DNA of 10,368 bases from Paraphysoderma sedebokerense (Eukaryota; Blastocladiomycota; Physodermatomycetes; Physodermatales; Physodermataceae). Below are positions 1-9,591 of the stretch, piece by piece (the stretch's first letter is position 1; each line of letters opens with the position of its first letter). The stretch lies in assembly GCA_025602915.1 (NCBI GenBank), contig JAHLJZ010000194.1, forward strand, positions 1-10,368, given 5' to 3'. A program made the translations under genes and the position numbers. The notes under the pieces are model-generated. The model was not told the DNA's origin, ran no database searches, and saw only the letters and a list, made by a program, of their open reading frames with translations.

Positions 1-14
1 CAGGGGTGTGATTA
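1..14 (+). repeat. Left terminal inverted repeat
   Basis: CAGGGGTGTGATTA is the exact reverse complement of 506-519. After base 14 the two ends diverge, although both continue into a CTG...TGCCGG stretch within the next 20 bases, so a longer imperfect repeat is likely. Confidence 0.85.
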
Positions 15-39
15 CACCTGCAAATGCCGGCGATTGGGA

Positions 40-60
40 GGCTCCAGGGAAGCTGGAGCC
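40..60. repeat. Subterminal hairpin in the MITE
   Basis: GGCTCCAG at 40-47 and CTGGAGCC at 53-60 are perfectly complementary across a 5-base loop. Its position close to the element end makes it a plausible folding or protein-binding feature of the transposon; no function is demonstrable from sequence alone. Confidence 0.5.
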
Positions 61-505
61 GGCAATTCAAGAGCTCGTCGGCGACCCCATTTCCGCCAGT
101 TTCGTGGCTACTTCCGGCGATTGGATACCTAACCGGCGAACTTATCTGTTATTTCTTCGTATTCCATGTCTATTCCCGTCTAATATATTGTTTTTACGTC
201 TAATTTGTTCAGATTCCCTTCCAATATTGCTTTGAAAAGAACTATTCGTGACTTCTTTGGCTCTTCGAACGAAGTCCAGCAAACTCTTCAGTTCCCAAAT
301 CCCAACTTCCCATGCTTCTCAAGGTGTATTACTCAATATCTGGTAGAGTGAAAGGGAACGTCAGTATAGATAAATGTACATAGCTATATATTATTGTATT
401 GACTTTTACACAAAACAAATGATTTATTGTTCTTCGACGCTTGCCGCCGGCCACTGGCAAGTCAAACGGCAAAATTTTGGCGAACCTCCGGCAGTTCAGA
501 AGGCC

Positions 506-519
506 TAATCACACCCCTG
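506..519 (-). repeat. Right terminal inverted repeat
   Basis: TAATCACACCCCTG pairs perfectly with bases 1-14. The flanking bases after 519 (GAGTCAAC...) would hold the right copy of any 8-bp target-site duplication. The left copy is outside the window. Confidence 0.85.
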
Positions 520-1246
520 GAGTCAACCGACGATAACAAATAACGCTGTGCAGAGCTGACTAATGTTGCATTATTCGTCATATGTTCCGAACTTCCGGCA
601 GTGCCCAAAACATAACGAAGTCAAGGGGTTTGAAATGTCCCGCCCTCCTTTCATTATTCTCATGCTCTCGTTCGTATATTCTCGTTGTCAAAATCCGGCG
701 AATTGGTTTGGCAATGAACCTAAACTTTCATCGGCCACCTAGAGTACCGCAATTGTTACGTTTACTACGTAAATCAGCCATATATAGTCATTCTCATCCT
801 TTTATTTTATCAGCCTTGTGCATTCGGTGTAATAGAATGAGTACTGAAAGGCTCAGGGACTCAGGTCATCAGGGTGAGACCATTGTCAAACGCCGGGGCT
901 CGAGACTGGCTCGAGGCTCTAGACTCCCAGAGTGATCACGTAAAAGAGAAGGGGAAATTGTCTCCACCGAGAATGTGTCATCCGCCACACAACCGTTGTC
1001 GATACCCTGCCAGACGTCACTGGCATTAGCAGAACCTTCGAATGATGCTATTTGTGGAAATCATTAAATAAGGTACTGATGAGTGGTGAATACTTGTTGA
1101 TATGGTCATCAATGCGTTCCAGTCGCGTTCAGGAGTACAACATTTATATATCCGCTCACCTCCGACATCGAATTTTGAACTGCCTTAGTTTACAGTGTTG
1201 TCCGAATATGCAATTTCCGAGCTTACAACACCATTTGTCATTGAAA
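520..1246 (+). other. Noncoding upstream region of the cyclin-like gene
   Basis: This stretch lies between the transposon and the cyclin-like gene. It holds an open frame from an ATG at 582 (117 codons), but its composition is rich in Ser/Arg/Leu and shows no domain, intron phase or family resemblance, so I do not call it a gene. TATA-like sequences occur at 779-787 (CATATATAG) and 1141-1151 (CATTTATATAT); either could position transcription of the cyclin gene. An ATG at 838 followed after 12 codons by a GTGAGA donor-like site is a possible upstream exon, but nothing supports joining it. Confidence 0.4.
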
Positions 1247-2264
1247 ATGGACAATATTCCTCGACTAGAGCAATTGCTAGGTAAGGCTGACCGCCAAGGT
1301 GCAAAGTTCTTCGAATTATCTACCAATGTTTACTGACTTGCGCAATTGAAAATTGACAATATCTCAGAATACGTGACGTTTCAACTTCATTCATACGACA
1401 CTTTGCTTTCCGTCCGAAATTTCAATACGAGGCCAATTATTCCGTCCAAGACTATGCTCTCCACAGTTTACTCCATCGCAAATCTTTTTCAGTTACATTG
1501 GGGTATAGAAACAACAGTAGTCCTATTCATGTTCGCAACATACTACTTAGAAAACAAACTTCTTCCAGAATTCATGAGACCGCATCATGCCGATGTTATA
1601 GAATATCTAAGTTCACAACCAACCATATGTATCTTTGTCGCCTTATTAATTATTGCGAGCAAATTCAATTTCGACAGATTCATCCCGTTATCATATTGGT
1701 CTGGAGCACTGGCAATTCAGACTGCAGAATTAGTTGATGTCGAACGAAATCTATTGGTCAAATTCATGTATGATTTTACTATAGGGACCGGTGGTAACCG
1801 TGAATTTGAAAAATGGTTAGGGAAATTGTTCGAACAAAACGTTCCGCAGACAGTGTCTGCTGTGTCAACCTTGAAAATGCCAGTGATGACTACTTTTGCG
1901 GAATTTCCGTCATTGGGAAGATACCACAACCCCACTCATTGTATGTAATGTATTCAGTAAGTATGACTATGGTTATTATTTGGTTTGCATTCATGCTGTA
2001 CTGACAGATATTCATAGTCTTTCCAGAACCAGATGTAGAGTCAGAAGTCTGTTCGTACGCTAAAGTTGGCTCCAAATTGACTCACTGGAACCGAGGTAAG
2101 CCATTCCTACAACCGCGAATCTTATATTTTGTGACTGATCACAGCCCGCAATAGGTCCTTACGTTCTCTCTGGAGGGTTCATCAAAGTAGATGCATGGGG
2201 AACAGACTGCCCATACGGACAAGGATGGGTATTGGCCAACTATATTGACTGCATTCCCAAGTGA
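1247..2264 (+). CDS. Cyclin-box protein (four exons, 264 aa)
   Basis: Exons 1247-1280, 1368-1940, 2018-2095 and 2155-2264 join in phase to 264 codons; introns have donors GTAAGG, GTATGT and GTAAGC. The domain is a cyclin box at about residues 57-150. The helix reading FVALLIIASKFNFD carries the conserved lysine (K110), followed by the SYW segment, and VDVERNLL carries the conserved glutamate (E137), the two residues that in known cyclins contact the partner kinase. This suggests a regulatory subunit of a cyclin-dependent kinase, closer in flavour to fungal PCL/PHO80-like or orphan cyclins than to mitotic cyclin B; the partner and cell-cycle role are unknown. The C-terminal 60 residues are unrecognised. 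ATG 1247 has a good context (AAAATGG); in-frame ATGs at 1208 and 1079 could lengthen it. The second intron uses the TAG at 2015-2017 because the later CAG would create a stop. Confidence 0.75.
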
Positions 2265-2502
2265 TGCTCCAATAATGACGGCTTAATAAATTGACATTAG
2301 AAATGTACTACAGCATTAAAAGTGATAGATTGCTTATAGCTCTTCTGAAATAGTTAGAAATCATTCTTAATAAATATCGTGTGAGCACTTGACATTTAAG
2401 TCACCGAAGGTCCGAATGACTGAATACAGATTGGCCGCACCCTTGGTCCTTTGTGGACTTGAAAAAACTCTTCCTGGTCAAGTTCATTTCAGATCCTAAA
2501 TT
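2265..2502 (+). other. Intergenic: cyclin 3' end and COQ5 promoter
   Basis: AT-rich spacer. AATAAA occurs 21 bp after the cyclin stop (2285-2290) and again at 2369-2374; either could direct polyadenylation. The last 100 bp before the COQ5 start must contain its promoter, but I see no clear TATA box. No RNA gene is recognisable. Confidence 0.5.
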
Positions 2503-3800
<1,298 letters not shown>

Positions 3801-3849
3801 ATACAAGGGTCTTAATCAATGGATGGCAGGGAATATATATTGCATAAAA

Positions 3850-3875
3850 CTTATAGTCGTGGCTTATAGTCGTGG
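3850..3875 (+). repeat. Tandem repeat, 2 x 13 bp
   Basis: CTTATAGTCGTGG is repeated head to tail exactly twice (3850-3862, 3863-3875) and followed by a partial third CTT. It lies about 50 bp downstream of the COQ5 stop. It is most likely a small replication-slippage duplication. Confidence 0.8.
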
Positions 3876-4096
3876 CTTGCAAAAGTTGGACCTTGGGTTT
3901 GAGAAATTCTAGTCACCGTGATAGAAATACCGTAAGCCTTAATGTCGAAGGGAATATAGTTCTCCTGTACTATAGTAAATTATAACTTCTGTATATAGTC
4001 CATGTTTAAGTCGGAGAGAATAATATCCGCATTTTGATTGGTCTGAGAAATTCATGCCCACTGGTCGGGGAGGCTGTGGCGCCCACTCTGAATCAT

Positions 4097-4156
4097 ATGC
4101 TTCCCTTTTTCAGTTTTTGTCACTTCCGAAACTACAACTCAATTTCAACAGAATAG
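4097..4156 (+). other. In-frame upstream ORF of the PP2C gene, presequence-like
   Basis: An ATG at 4097 opens a 19-codon frame rich in Phe/Ser/Asn with one Arg and one Glu, ending in TAG at 4154-4156. It is in the same frame as the phosphatase start at 4163, with only two codons between. The peptide (MLPFFSFCHFRNYNSISTE) resembles a mitochondrial targeting segment. No intron with canonical borders removes the TAG while keeping frame. It may be a translational control uORF, or part of the leader peptide split by one stop codon through mutation, readthrough or sequencing error. Confidence 0.4.
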
Positions 4157-4162
4157 TATTTG

Positions 4163-5907
4163 ATGCCCGGTTATAGCACTGAAGTATTGCCCGACAGCGC
4201 TCCGAATCTGAAGAAGTCATCAAAGTTTGCATCAGCATGGAAGAAATTGGTTGGTTTTTTGGCTGCGCCGATTAAAAATGGATCTAGTGCAACACTTTTC
4301 TCCGAATCGATGCTTGATAGTGTTTTAACGGATCAACAAATTGAACGAATCTTAACTGAAAATGAGAAATGTATAAATACGAATTATGGACCTATTCAAT
4401 CAATTCAGACAAATTCTCTCGCTTCGAATGAACCAAACGAAGATTATTTCAGCGTAGGATATCATCAAGGTCGGTTTGTGTTTGGAATCTTTGATGGTCA
4501 TGGAGGACCTCATTGTGGTGCTGTGTTGAAAGAATATCTGGCATCGTATGTTTTGCGGGCTGTAGAAAATGTGAATGTTCCCACGGATTCCGAGACCAGG
4601 ATAAAGTTGGTTTCCAAAGCGATTGTCGACGCTTTTAATCGACTTGACGGAGAATTGACCGTAATACCCGCAAAATTATTTCCGAGGCTGTCGAAGGGCT
4701 CGGCTAAAACTCCGATGGACATAGTAGAAATTCGGAGGTTGCTGGCGCCGTCGCTCTCTGGGGCTGTGGGTATTTCGGTTTATTTAGAGGTATGTCTTTG
4801 CAGCTGTAATCTAAAACGTAAAACACTTCGGAGCATGAACGTTGACATATTCTCTTATTGTCATAGAATAATATCTTGTATGTGGCCAATTGCGGAGACT
4901 GTAGGTGTCTCCTGGGTAGGAAGAACGACGATGGAAGTTGTGCGATTTTGGAGATGTCGCGGGAACATGATTGTACGAATGAAGATGAGGTAAAACGACT
5001 ACATCAAATGCATCCGGGCGAAGAGCGTACAATCATTCGCAGTCATCCGATAGCGGGTGGTTCCCGTTTGTTAGGAAGTTTAGTACCAACAAGATGTATG
5101 TGTACTTTTTCCATCTTTTGAATACTCCTCTCCGAATATCGGCTAATATCAGCAATTACTGCAGCATTCGGCGATAATGTATACAAGTGGCCTAAGAAAT
5201 GGCAAGAGACTATTCTTCCGGCCATTCGAAAGAAACGTGGACGGTCAAACGAGACGACTCCTGATCATTATTTCACACCTGTTCGTATTCTGATTGACCT
5301 TTGACGGTGATTTTTTTGCTGTTTCGGGGCTAACCCTTCCCTGTATGTTTAGCCTTATCTTACAAGCACACCTGAAATCACATATCGGAAATTACAAAAA
5401 GGTGATCGTTTTCTAGTTCTTGCGACCGACGGCTTATTCGACGATCTGAACAACGAGGAAGTAGTATGGCTAGTATCTCAGCACTTGGACAAGTTTCACA
5501 ATCGAGATCTCTTTTCCTCCCCTCTGTCGTCACCGACCACACCCACTTCCAACTTGTCACCAGACAGTCCTTCGCAGAAACATAAGCCTTCAGTACGACA
5601 CCCTCGAACCGTAACATCTTCATCACAATACTGGCAATACAATGATGAACCATTGAGTACCCATTTAATACGCAATGCTTTAGGTGGTGCTGATCGACAA
5701 CGATTATCACATCTACTGTCAATGAAGTACCCGAAAAGCAGGGATTTTCGGGACGACGTAACGGTGTTGGTGGTAGTGTTTGATGAGGATTTTGTTAATG
5801 GTTTATCTGACGAAAATGTGACGAAGGAAACAGATGCCCCAGAGACGATTGAGGGTATTGAAGTCATTGATTTGAACAAGGAACTAGAGATACCGATTAT
5901 TGAATGA
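4163..5907 (+). CDS. PP2C-family phosphatase, pyruvate dehydrogenase phosphatase type (four exons, 508 aa)
   Basis: Exons 4163-4789, 4867-5095, 5165-5280 and 5353-5907 join to 508 codons. PP2C enzymes are Mg/Mn-dependent Ser/Thr phosphatases; the PDP branch (yeast Ptc5-like) dephosphorylates E1-alpha of pyruvate dehydrogenase in the mitochondrial matrix. All metal-binding signatures are visible: NEDYF (D94), FGIFDGHGG (D111), the SGAVG...YVANCGD strand, TRSFGD, LATDGLFDDL (D350) and FRDDVTVLVV (D458/D459). TPPYLTSTPEI and the LIRNALGG...RLSHLLS stretch before RDD are characteristic of the PDP subgroup. A Ser/Pro/Thr-rich linker at about 379-416 interrupts the domain and is probably disordered. 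Intron 3 uses a GTTCGT donor and GCTAAC branch site. The start is ATG 4163 because the preceding codons include a TAG. The N-terminus has Lys and Ser residues but is a weak presequence, so a missed 5' exon is possible. Confidence 0.88.
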
Positions 5908-6351
5908 AACGGATGCTTATTTTTGGTGCTAATTGCTACCCAAATTAACATAATTTTTCTGTTGTATATAAGATTCCTGTATATATTAAAGAACGTTGTA
6001 CTTCAAATAACAACGTATCTTAATTGTCTTGCGATTAGCAATTACACATATCTTCGGTCTATCAATATTCTTTTCCTGTCTATGAACATCACCGGTTTGA
6101 AACTACGATATCTATAATATTTACATGGATTAGGTTTAGGCGAATATTTAAATTCAAAACTTGACTCGCAGAGCGATGCTCTAGGCTGCTTATGTACAAT
6201 ATTTACAATATTCAGAGATTTTCAATTGTCCGCTAAGGCTGAATATAACCATCGTAAACTGCTGTTTGACCAAATATTCGTGAATTCTCCAGCGCCCTAA
6301 TCCCAAATTTCAGTGTTAACAAAGCTGGGGACGACAGCGTTTTCTTCGGTT
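5908..6351. other. Convergent intergenic region
   Basis: This AT-rich spacer lies between the tail-to-tail phosphatase (+) and GH17 (-) genes and must hold both 3' UTRs. Several TATATA/ATATT-rich stretches occur (5964-6000) but no classic AATAAA that I can assign. The open frames here are short and low-complexity; no RNA gene or repeat is recognisable. Confidence 0.5.
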
Positions 6352-7544
6352 TCATTTCGAGGCCAGACAAGATTGGGCGGAAACTTTGCCTAAATCGATT
6401 TTTAATTTTCGATCTGAGGTCGCGATTCCTGCGTTGAGCATTAACAAACGAAGTTCGAAGAGAAAAACCAAGTGATATGTTGAAGAAAATTAGAGTGCTT
6501 TGTTTTGTAACGTACCCCAGTTGTGTTCTATGCCTCCTTGGGACTTCCAGTTGGCATTGAACGCTTCAAAATAAAAATACCGAACTTTCAATCGATTTGC
6601 GATGCAAGAGGTTTTGGCAGCATAATACTCAAGATTGCTGAGAGAAGGAATAGCATTATTGATTCTCGCACCACCTGACGGCCACCCCTATTCATTTTGA
6701 ATGTTAAACTGAGGTGGACAAAATTTAAACTGAGATTGACGTACGGTTTCGCCGATAATTAACTGCTTCTTTCCCGAAATTGATTTCGCCTTTCTGATAA
6801 GATTTGGTAAAATGCGATTGGCAGCTGCTTTCACATCCTCACCGGCATAATAAGTATGCAGATTCATTACAACGAAGTCAACATTATCAACCAATCTTTT
6901 CGAATATTTGGTGATGACATCCGATGTCGTAAGTTTCACCTTCTTGTAGCCATACTTATCCAAGAGCTTCCGAATTTGCTTAATTCGGGCAATTAGATCA
7001 GACTCGGGCATCATGTTGGCAAACAACACTTCGTTTCCGACAGATATTCCTATTAGATGAGACAGTGAGGGACGTTTTCGAAGATATGATTCAAGATGGT
7101 TGGTTTGTGTCGCGAAGACTGACGGGTCGTTAGACATGCGCAGACCGAATAACAATTTGACCTTGTGCTTTCGAGTTGATTCGATGACAGCAATACCTAA
7201 TACAAATGTACTTTGTGAGTTGTCTGCGCAGAATTGCCCACCTGGAAAATCGACGGTCATACCATTCCGTCCGTTCTGGCAAGAAAATTCGTAAGTACGG
7301 ATCATATTAGTGAGATTCGCCAACATCTTGATATCTCTATCTATACTTTGCGGGGTCGCTGTATTACAATCATATGAAGTCCGCCAAGGACTATAAGCTA
7401 ATCCATCAAACAGTTCTGTGCAAAATTCAGTCAATTACGGATTATCGCTCATGTAGCTTAGAGGTCGAAAGACATACTTTGCTGGCATGTAAAGCCAATC
7501 TGCACGAGCAGAAGGATGGCGAGAATCGCAGGTATCACCGTCAT
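6352..7544 (-). CDS. Secreted GH17 family beta-1,3-glucanase (four exons, 328 aa)
   Basis: On the minus strand exons 7544-7478, 7415-6745, 6687-6516 and 6428-6352 join to 328 codons; donors are GTATGT, GTACGT and GTACGT. Residues 1-19 form a signal peptide (PAILAILLLVQIGF core). The GH17 fold begins with LFDGLAYSPW (24-33); DRDIKMLANLTNMIRTYEF is the early beta/alpha unit. GISVGNEVLF holds the acid/base catalyst E151, and IIGETGWPSGG, created by splicing the second intron, holds the nucleophile E245. The final exon gives the family C-terminal pattern NWGIATSDRKLKID. GH17 enzymes hydrolyse or transglycosylate beta-1,3-glucan and act in fungal wall remodelling; this one is predicted to be extracellular or wall-bound. 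No GPI signal or transmembrane tail is seen. A roughly 20-residue Cys-containing stretch (68-87) looks like an insertion relative to the family. Reading through the third intron would end 7 codons later, but the spliced form matches the family better. Confidence 0.9.
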
Positions 7545-8195
7545 TCAAAAAATGGATGCAACAATAATAGTTGGTCAATTATCCAGTTGTAATAAATAAT
7601 CCTGCAGTCTCAATAGTCAATCGTGAATAGTTCTGGGCCGAATTGAACTTTGAAGTCAACGAAGAAAAGGTTTGATCGATTTTCTCACGGAGATCGCACC
7701 TTAATGATTTTCAGTCAAATATGACGGAAATGCACCCTTCAGTTGATGTTATAACTAGTACTAAAACCAGTACACAAGTGTTATTGAACAAAATAAAGCT
7801 GTGTTATTAGCGAGACAAGAATGCTCAATTAAACTAGTGGACATATTGACGCCAACTTTAACCTAGTTGAATCTATCCGATGGCTGCGGCAATCATCAAA
7901 GTTGATTCTTTTACTCTCACTCTGATGTTGCAATTTGCATCTGTCTTTCTTTGTTACGATAGATGGACTTGTTCTTTCAATTATTTCTGGGGCTAAATCT
8001 CAACCATCGTTGTGAAACTTCCACCCTTCTCCGCAATTGGTGGAGAACAAACGCTCGCAACTGCCAATTGAGGCGACATGCGATGATGGGACGCTGGTTT
8101 TGTCTTGAAGATTAACGATTGAAGATGATAGGAGTGCGTTTGGTCTACCTGGCCATCGGGCAAATAATTTATTTCCTGGTCACACCATGATTTGA
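7545..8195. other. Divergent intergenic region between GH17 and aldo-keto reductase genes
   Basis: About 650 bp separates the GH17 start (-) from the first readable reductase codons (+), so both promoters should be here. The missing N-terminal exon of the reductase would also be expected here. A frame starting ATG at 7879 reads MAAAIIKVDSFTLT, vaguely like an aldo-keto reductase N-terminus, but it then loses resemblance and I cannot join it. A 68-codon minus-strand frame (7993-8199) has no recognisable domain and is not called. Confidence 0.4.
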
Positions 8196-9354
8196 CCATC
8201 CGCGGATACGCTGAATTTCGATTTTGCCTTGGTTTACTGTAACGAAAAGGAGATCGGAGAAGTTCTCGCTGAATGGTTCAAGGATCCAAACCATAAAAGA
8301 GAAGAATACTTTTTCACGAGGTTTGTTGTAGACTTATATCCCTTGTTTAACTTAATGATAGCGAATATGTGTTAACCTCGTCAACCAGCAAATTGTGGAA
8401 TACTCACCATTGGCCTGAACAAGTATCTCAAGCGATCGATCGTAGTTTGAAGGATTTGCAAGTAAAATATTTGGATTTATATCTCGGTAAACTTTAAAAT
8501 TTGGACAAGATTCCCTCTCGTTGGCTTGTTTTCTGTTGTTGACAGACTATTAATTTCACAGTCCACTGGCCTCTTGCCTTTCAACCTGGTGGTGACTTAT
8601 TTCCGGCTGGTAAGGATGGACACGTCCACTTGGACGAGCAAAAGCCTGACTTGAAACAAACTTGGAAAGAAATGGAGGTATGTTTCTTCCTTGTACATGA
8701 ATGGTACACTTGAATAGAGTCGGCTGACGATTTTGGGTGCGAGTCAGAAAATTTATGACAGCGGAAAGGCCAAAGCTGTTGGCGTTTCTAATTGGTCTTT
8801 AACTCTATTAAAAGAAATGCTTGGATTCGCAAGAGTTAAACCTGCAGTCCTTCAAGTAAGTAAATTTTAGGACTGCGTATATTGAAGTCACTTTTATTGA
8901 CATCAGGCTTTGTTTAGATTGAATTGCACCCTTACTTGCCTCAACGCGAAACTGTCAAATTCTGTAGAGACAATAACATTGTTGTAACAGCTTATGCACC
9001 ATTAGGTGAGACACACATTTTGCTTCTTGCGCAACCTACAATCCAGACTAATATTTCAAAATCCAAGGTGCCGGTCAAGAACCGCGATTGATGGATGATC
9101 CTGTGGTGAAGGAGGTCGCGGAGAAGTACAAGAAGACTCCAGCTCAAGTATTGATATCATACCACGTTCAGAATAATGTGGTCACCATCCCAAAGTCTGT
9201 TCACGCTGAGAGAATCCGTTCCAATTTACAAACCTATGTCATGGATCAAAGCGATTGGGAGAAATTAGATAGTCTCAAGAAGGGAAAGAAGACTGTAAGA
9301 TACTACAGCCCTTTGAAGTTTTTTGGGTACAAGATCTTTGACGACGAAGAGTAA
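8196..9354 (+). CDS. Aldo-keto reductase, N-terminus unreadable (six exons, possible pseudogene)
   Basis: Exons about 8196-8320, 8389-8486, 8562-8677, 8748-8855, 8918-9005 and 9068-9354 join in phase (273 codons from the preceding stop). Aldo-keto reductases are cytosolic NADPH-dependent TIM-barrel enzymes that reduce aldehydes, ketones or sugars. All four catalytic residues are present: Asp and Tyr in [12 protein letters not shown], Lys in TSKLWN, His in [38 protein letters not shown], the coenzyme-phosphate site [13 protein letters not shown] and the tail [10 protein letters not shown] follow. Introns have clean borders (GTTTGT, GTAAAC, GTATGT, GTAAGT, GTGAGA donors). About 45 N-terminal residues including the usual G-G-T-W strand are missing. 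Upstream of 8196 the frame hits TGA (8193-8195) with no ATG and no AG acceptor between. The neighbouring frame reads IRGYAEF just before FDFA, suggesting a one-base frameshift near 8216-8219. It could be a recent pseudogene, a sequencing error, or use an unusual first exon. Confidence 0.8.
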
Positions 9355-9591
9355 TTTAGATATGTAGTTGTATACAAAGATGTATCATGTAGTATGTTTA
9401 GTTGATGTGCAGAAAGAGGAGCGTCCGATCTGTGGCGCAGAGCGTGTCATCGGTCGATGGCTGCTGACCTAATTCATACGGTCGATTTGAATTCGTTTAT
9501 GTACGCATGCGAAAGACGCAAAGTTCAACAAACATAACTAGTACTAATTGAGTCTATTATTGCTCATCTAAAACTCTAACTTTTAATTGAT
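9355..9591. other. Convergent spacer: reductase 3' end and downstream flank of the Fanzor gene
   Basis: This lies between the reductase stop (+) and the Fanzor stop (-). In Fanzor and TnpB loci the guide RNA scaffold and the element end usually lie here, downstream of the nuclease ORF. Possible structure: CCGAT (9425-9429) pairs with ATCGG (9449-9453), with an inner TCTG/CAGA stem (9429-9432, 9438-9441). The 8-mer CGGTCGAT is repeated (near 9451 and 9479), and an imperfect direct repeat AATTGA(G)TCTATT occurs at 9546-9558 and 9585-9596. I see no clear terminal inverted repeat. Confidence 0.35.

Larger units (their letters stand above)
1..519. mobile_element. Non-autonomous DNA transposon (MITE-like, probable hAT type)
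   Basis: The segment begins and ends with a perfect 14-bp inverted repeat (CAGGGGTGTGATTA at 1-14 and its reverse complement at 506-519). The ends begin CAGGGGTG, which resembles hAT-superfamily termini. The subterminal zones are rich in a CCGGCGA motif (27-33, 114-120, 133-139), with the 11-mer CCGGCGATTGG repeated at 27-37 and 114-124. Related CCGG/TTGGCGA sequence lies near the right end, as expected for transposase-binding repeats. No transposase is encoded; the only open frame inside (about 75 codons) resembles no protein I know. It is therefore a deletion derivative or MITE that would need transposase in trans. Target-site duplication cannot be tested because the left terminus coincides with the first base of the window. 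hAT assignment is an inference from the termini alone. Confidence 0.75.
3801..4162 (+). other. Intergenic: COQ5 3' region and phosphatase 5' leader
   Basis: No gene apart from the short upstream ORF listed separately. It contains a 13-bp tandem duplication at 3850-3875 in the probable COQ5 3' UTR. A pyrimidine-rich tract (TTCCCTTTTTCAG) lies about 55 bp before the phosphatase start. Confidence 0.5.

Noticed and set aside
582-935. 117-codon open frame with an ATG upstream of the cyclin gene
   Set aside because: No domain, no family resemblance, low-complexity Ser/Arg/Leu composition, and it sits where promoter DNA is expected.
5496-5951. 151-codon minus-strand open frame
   Set aside because: It is the antisense shadow of the last PP2C exon, whose sense frame carries the TDG and RDD metal-binding motifs.
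6490-6515. Alternative GH17 ending by reading through the third donor to TAA at 6490-6492
   Set aside because: It gives an unrelated TLQNKAL tail, whereas splicing at GTACGT restores the GH17-like NWGIATSDRKLK ending.
7993-8199. 68-codon minus-strand frame upstream of the GH17 gene
   Set aside because: No recognisable domain and no splice connection to the GH17 signal-peptide exon, which is complete with its own ATG at 7544.
8361-8388. Alternative reductase splice using the TAG at 8359-8361, adding EYVLTSST
   Set aside because: It is in frame, but the family pattern reads FFTSKLWN directly. The downstream CAG at 8386-8388 gives exactly that, with a GTTAACC branch-like site before it.
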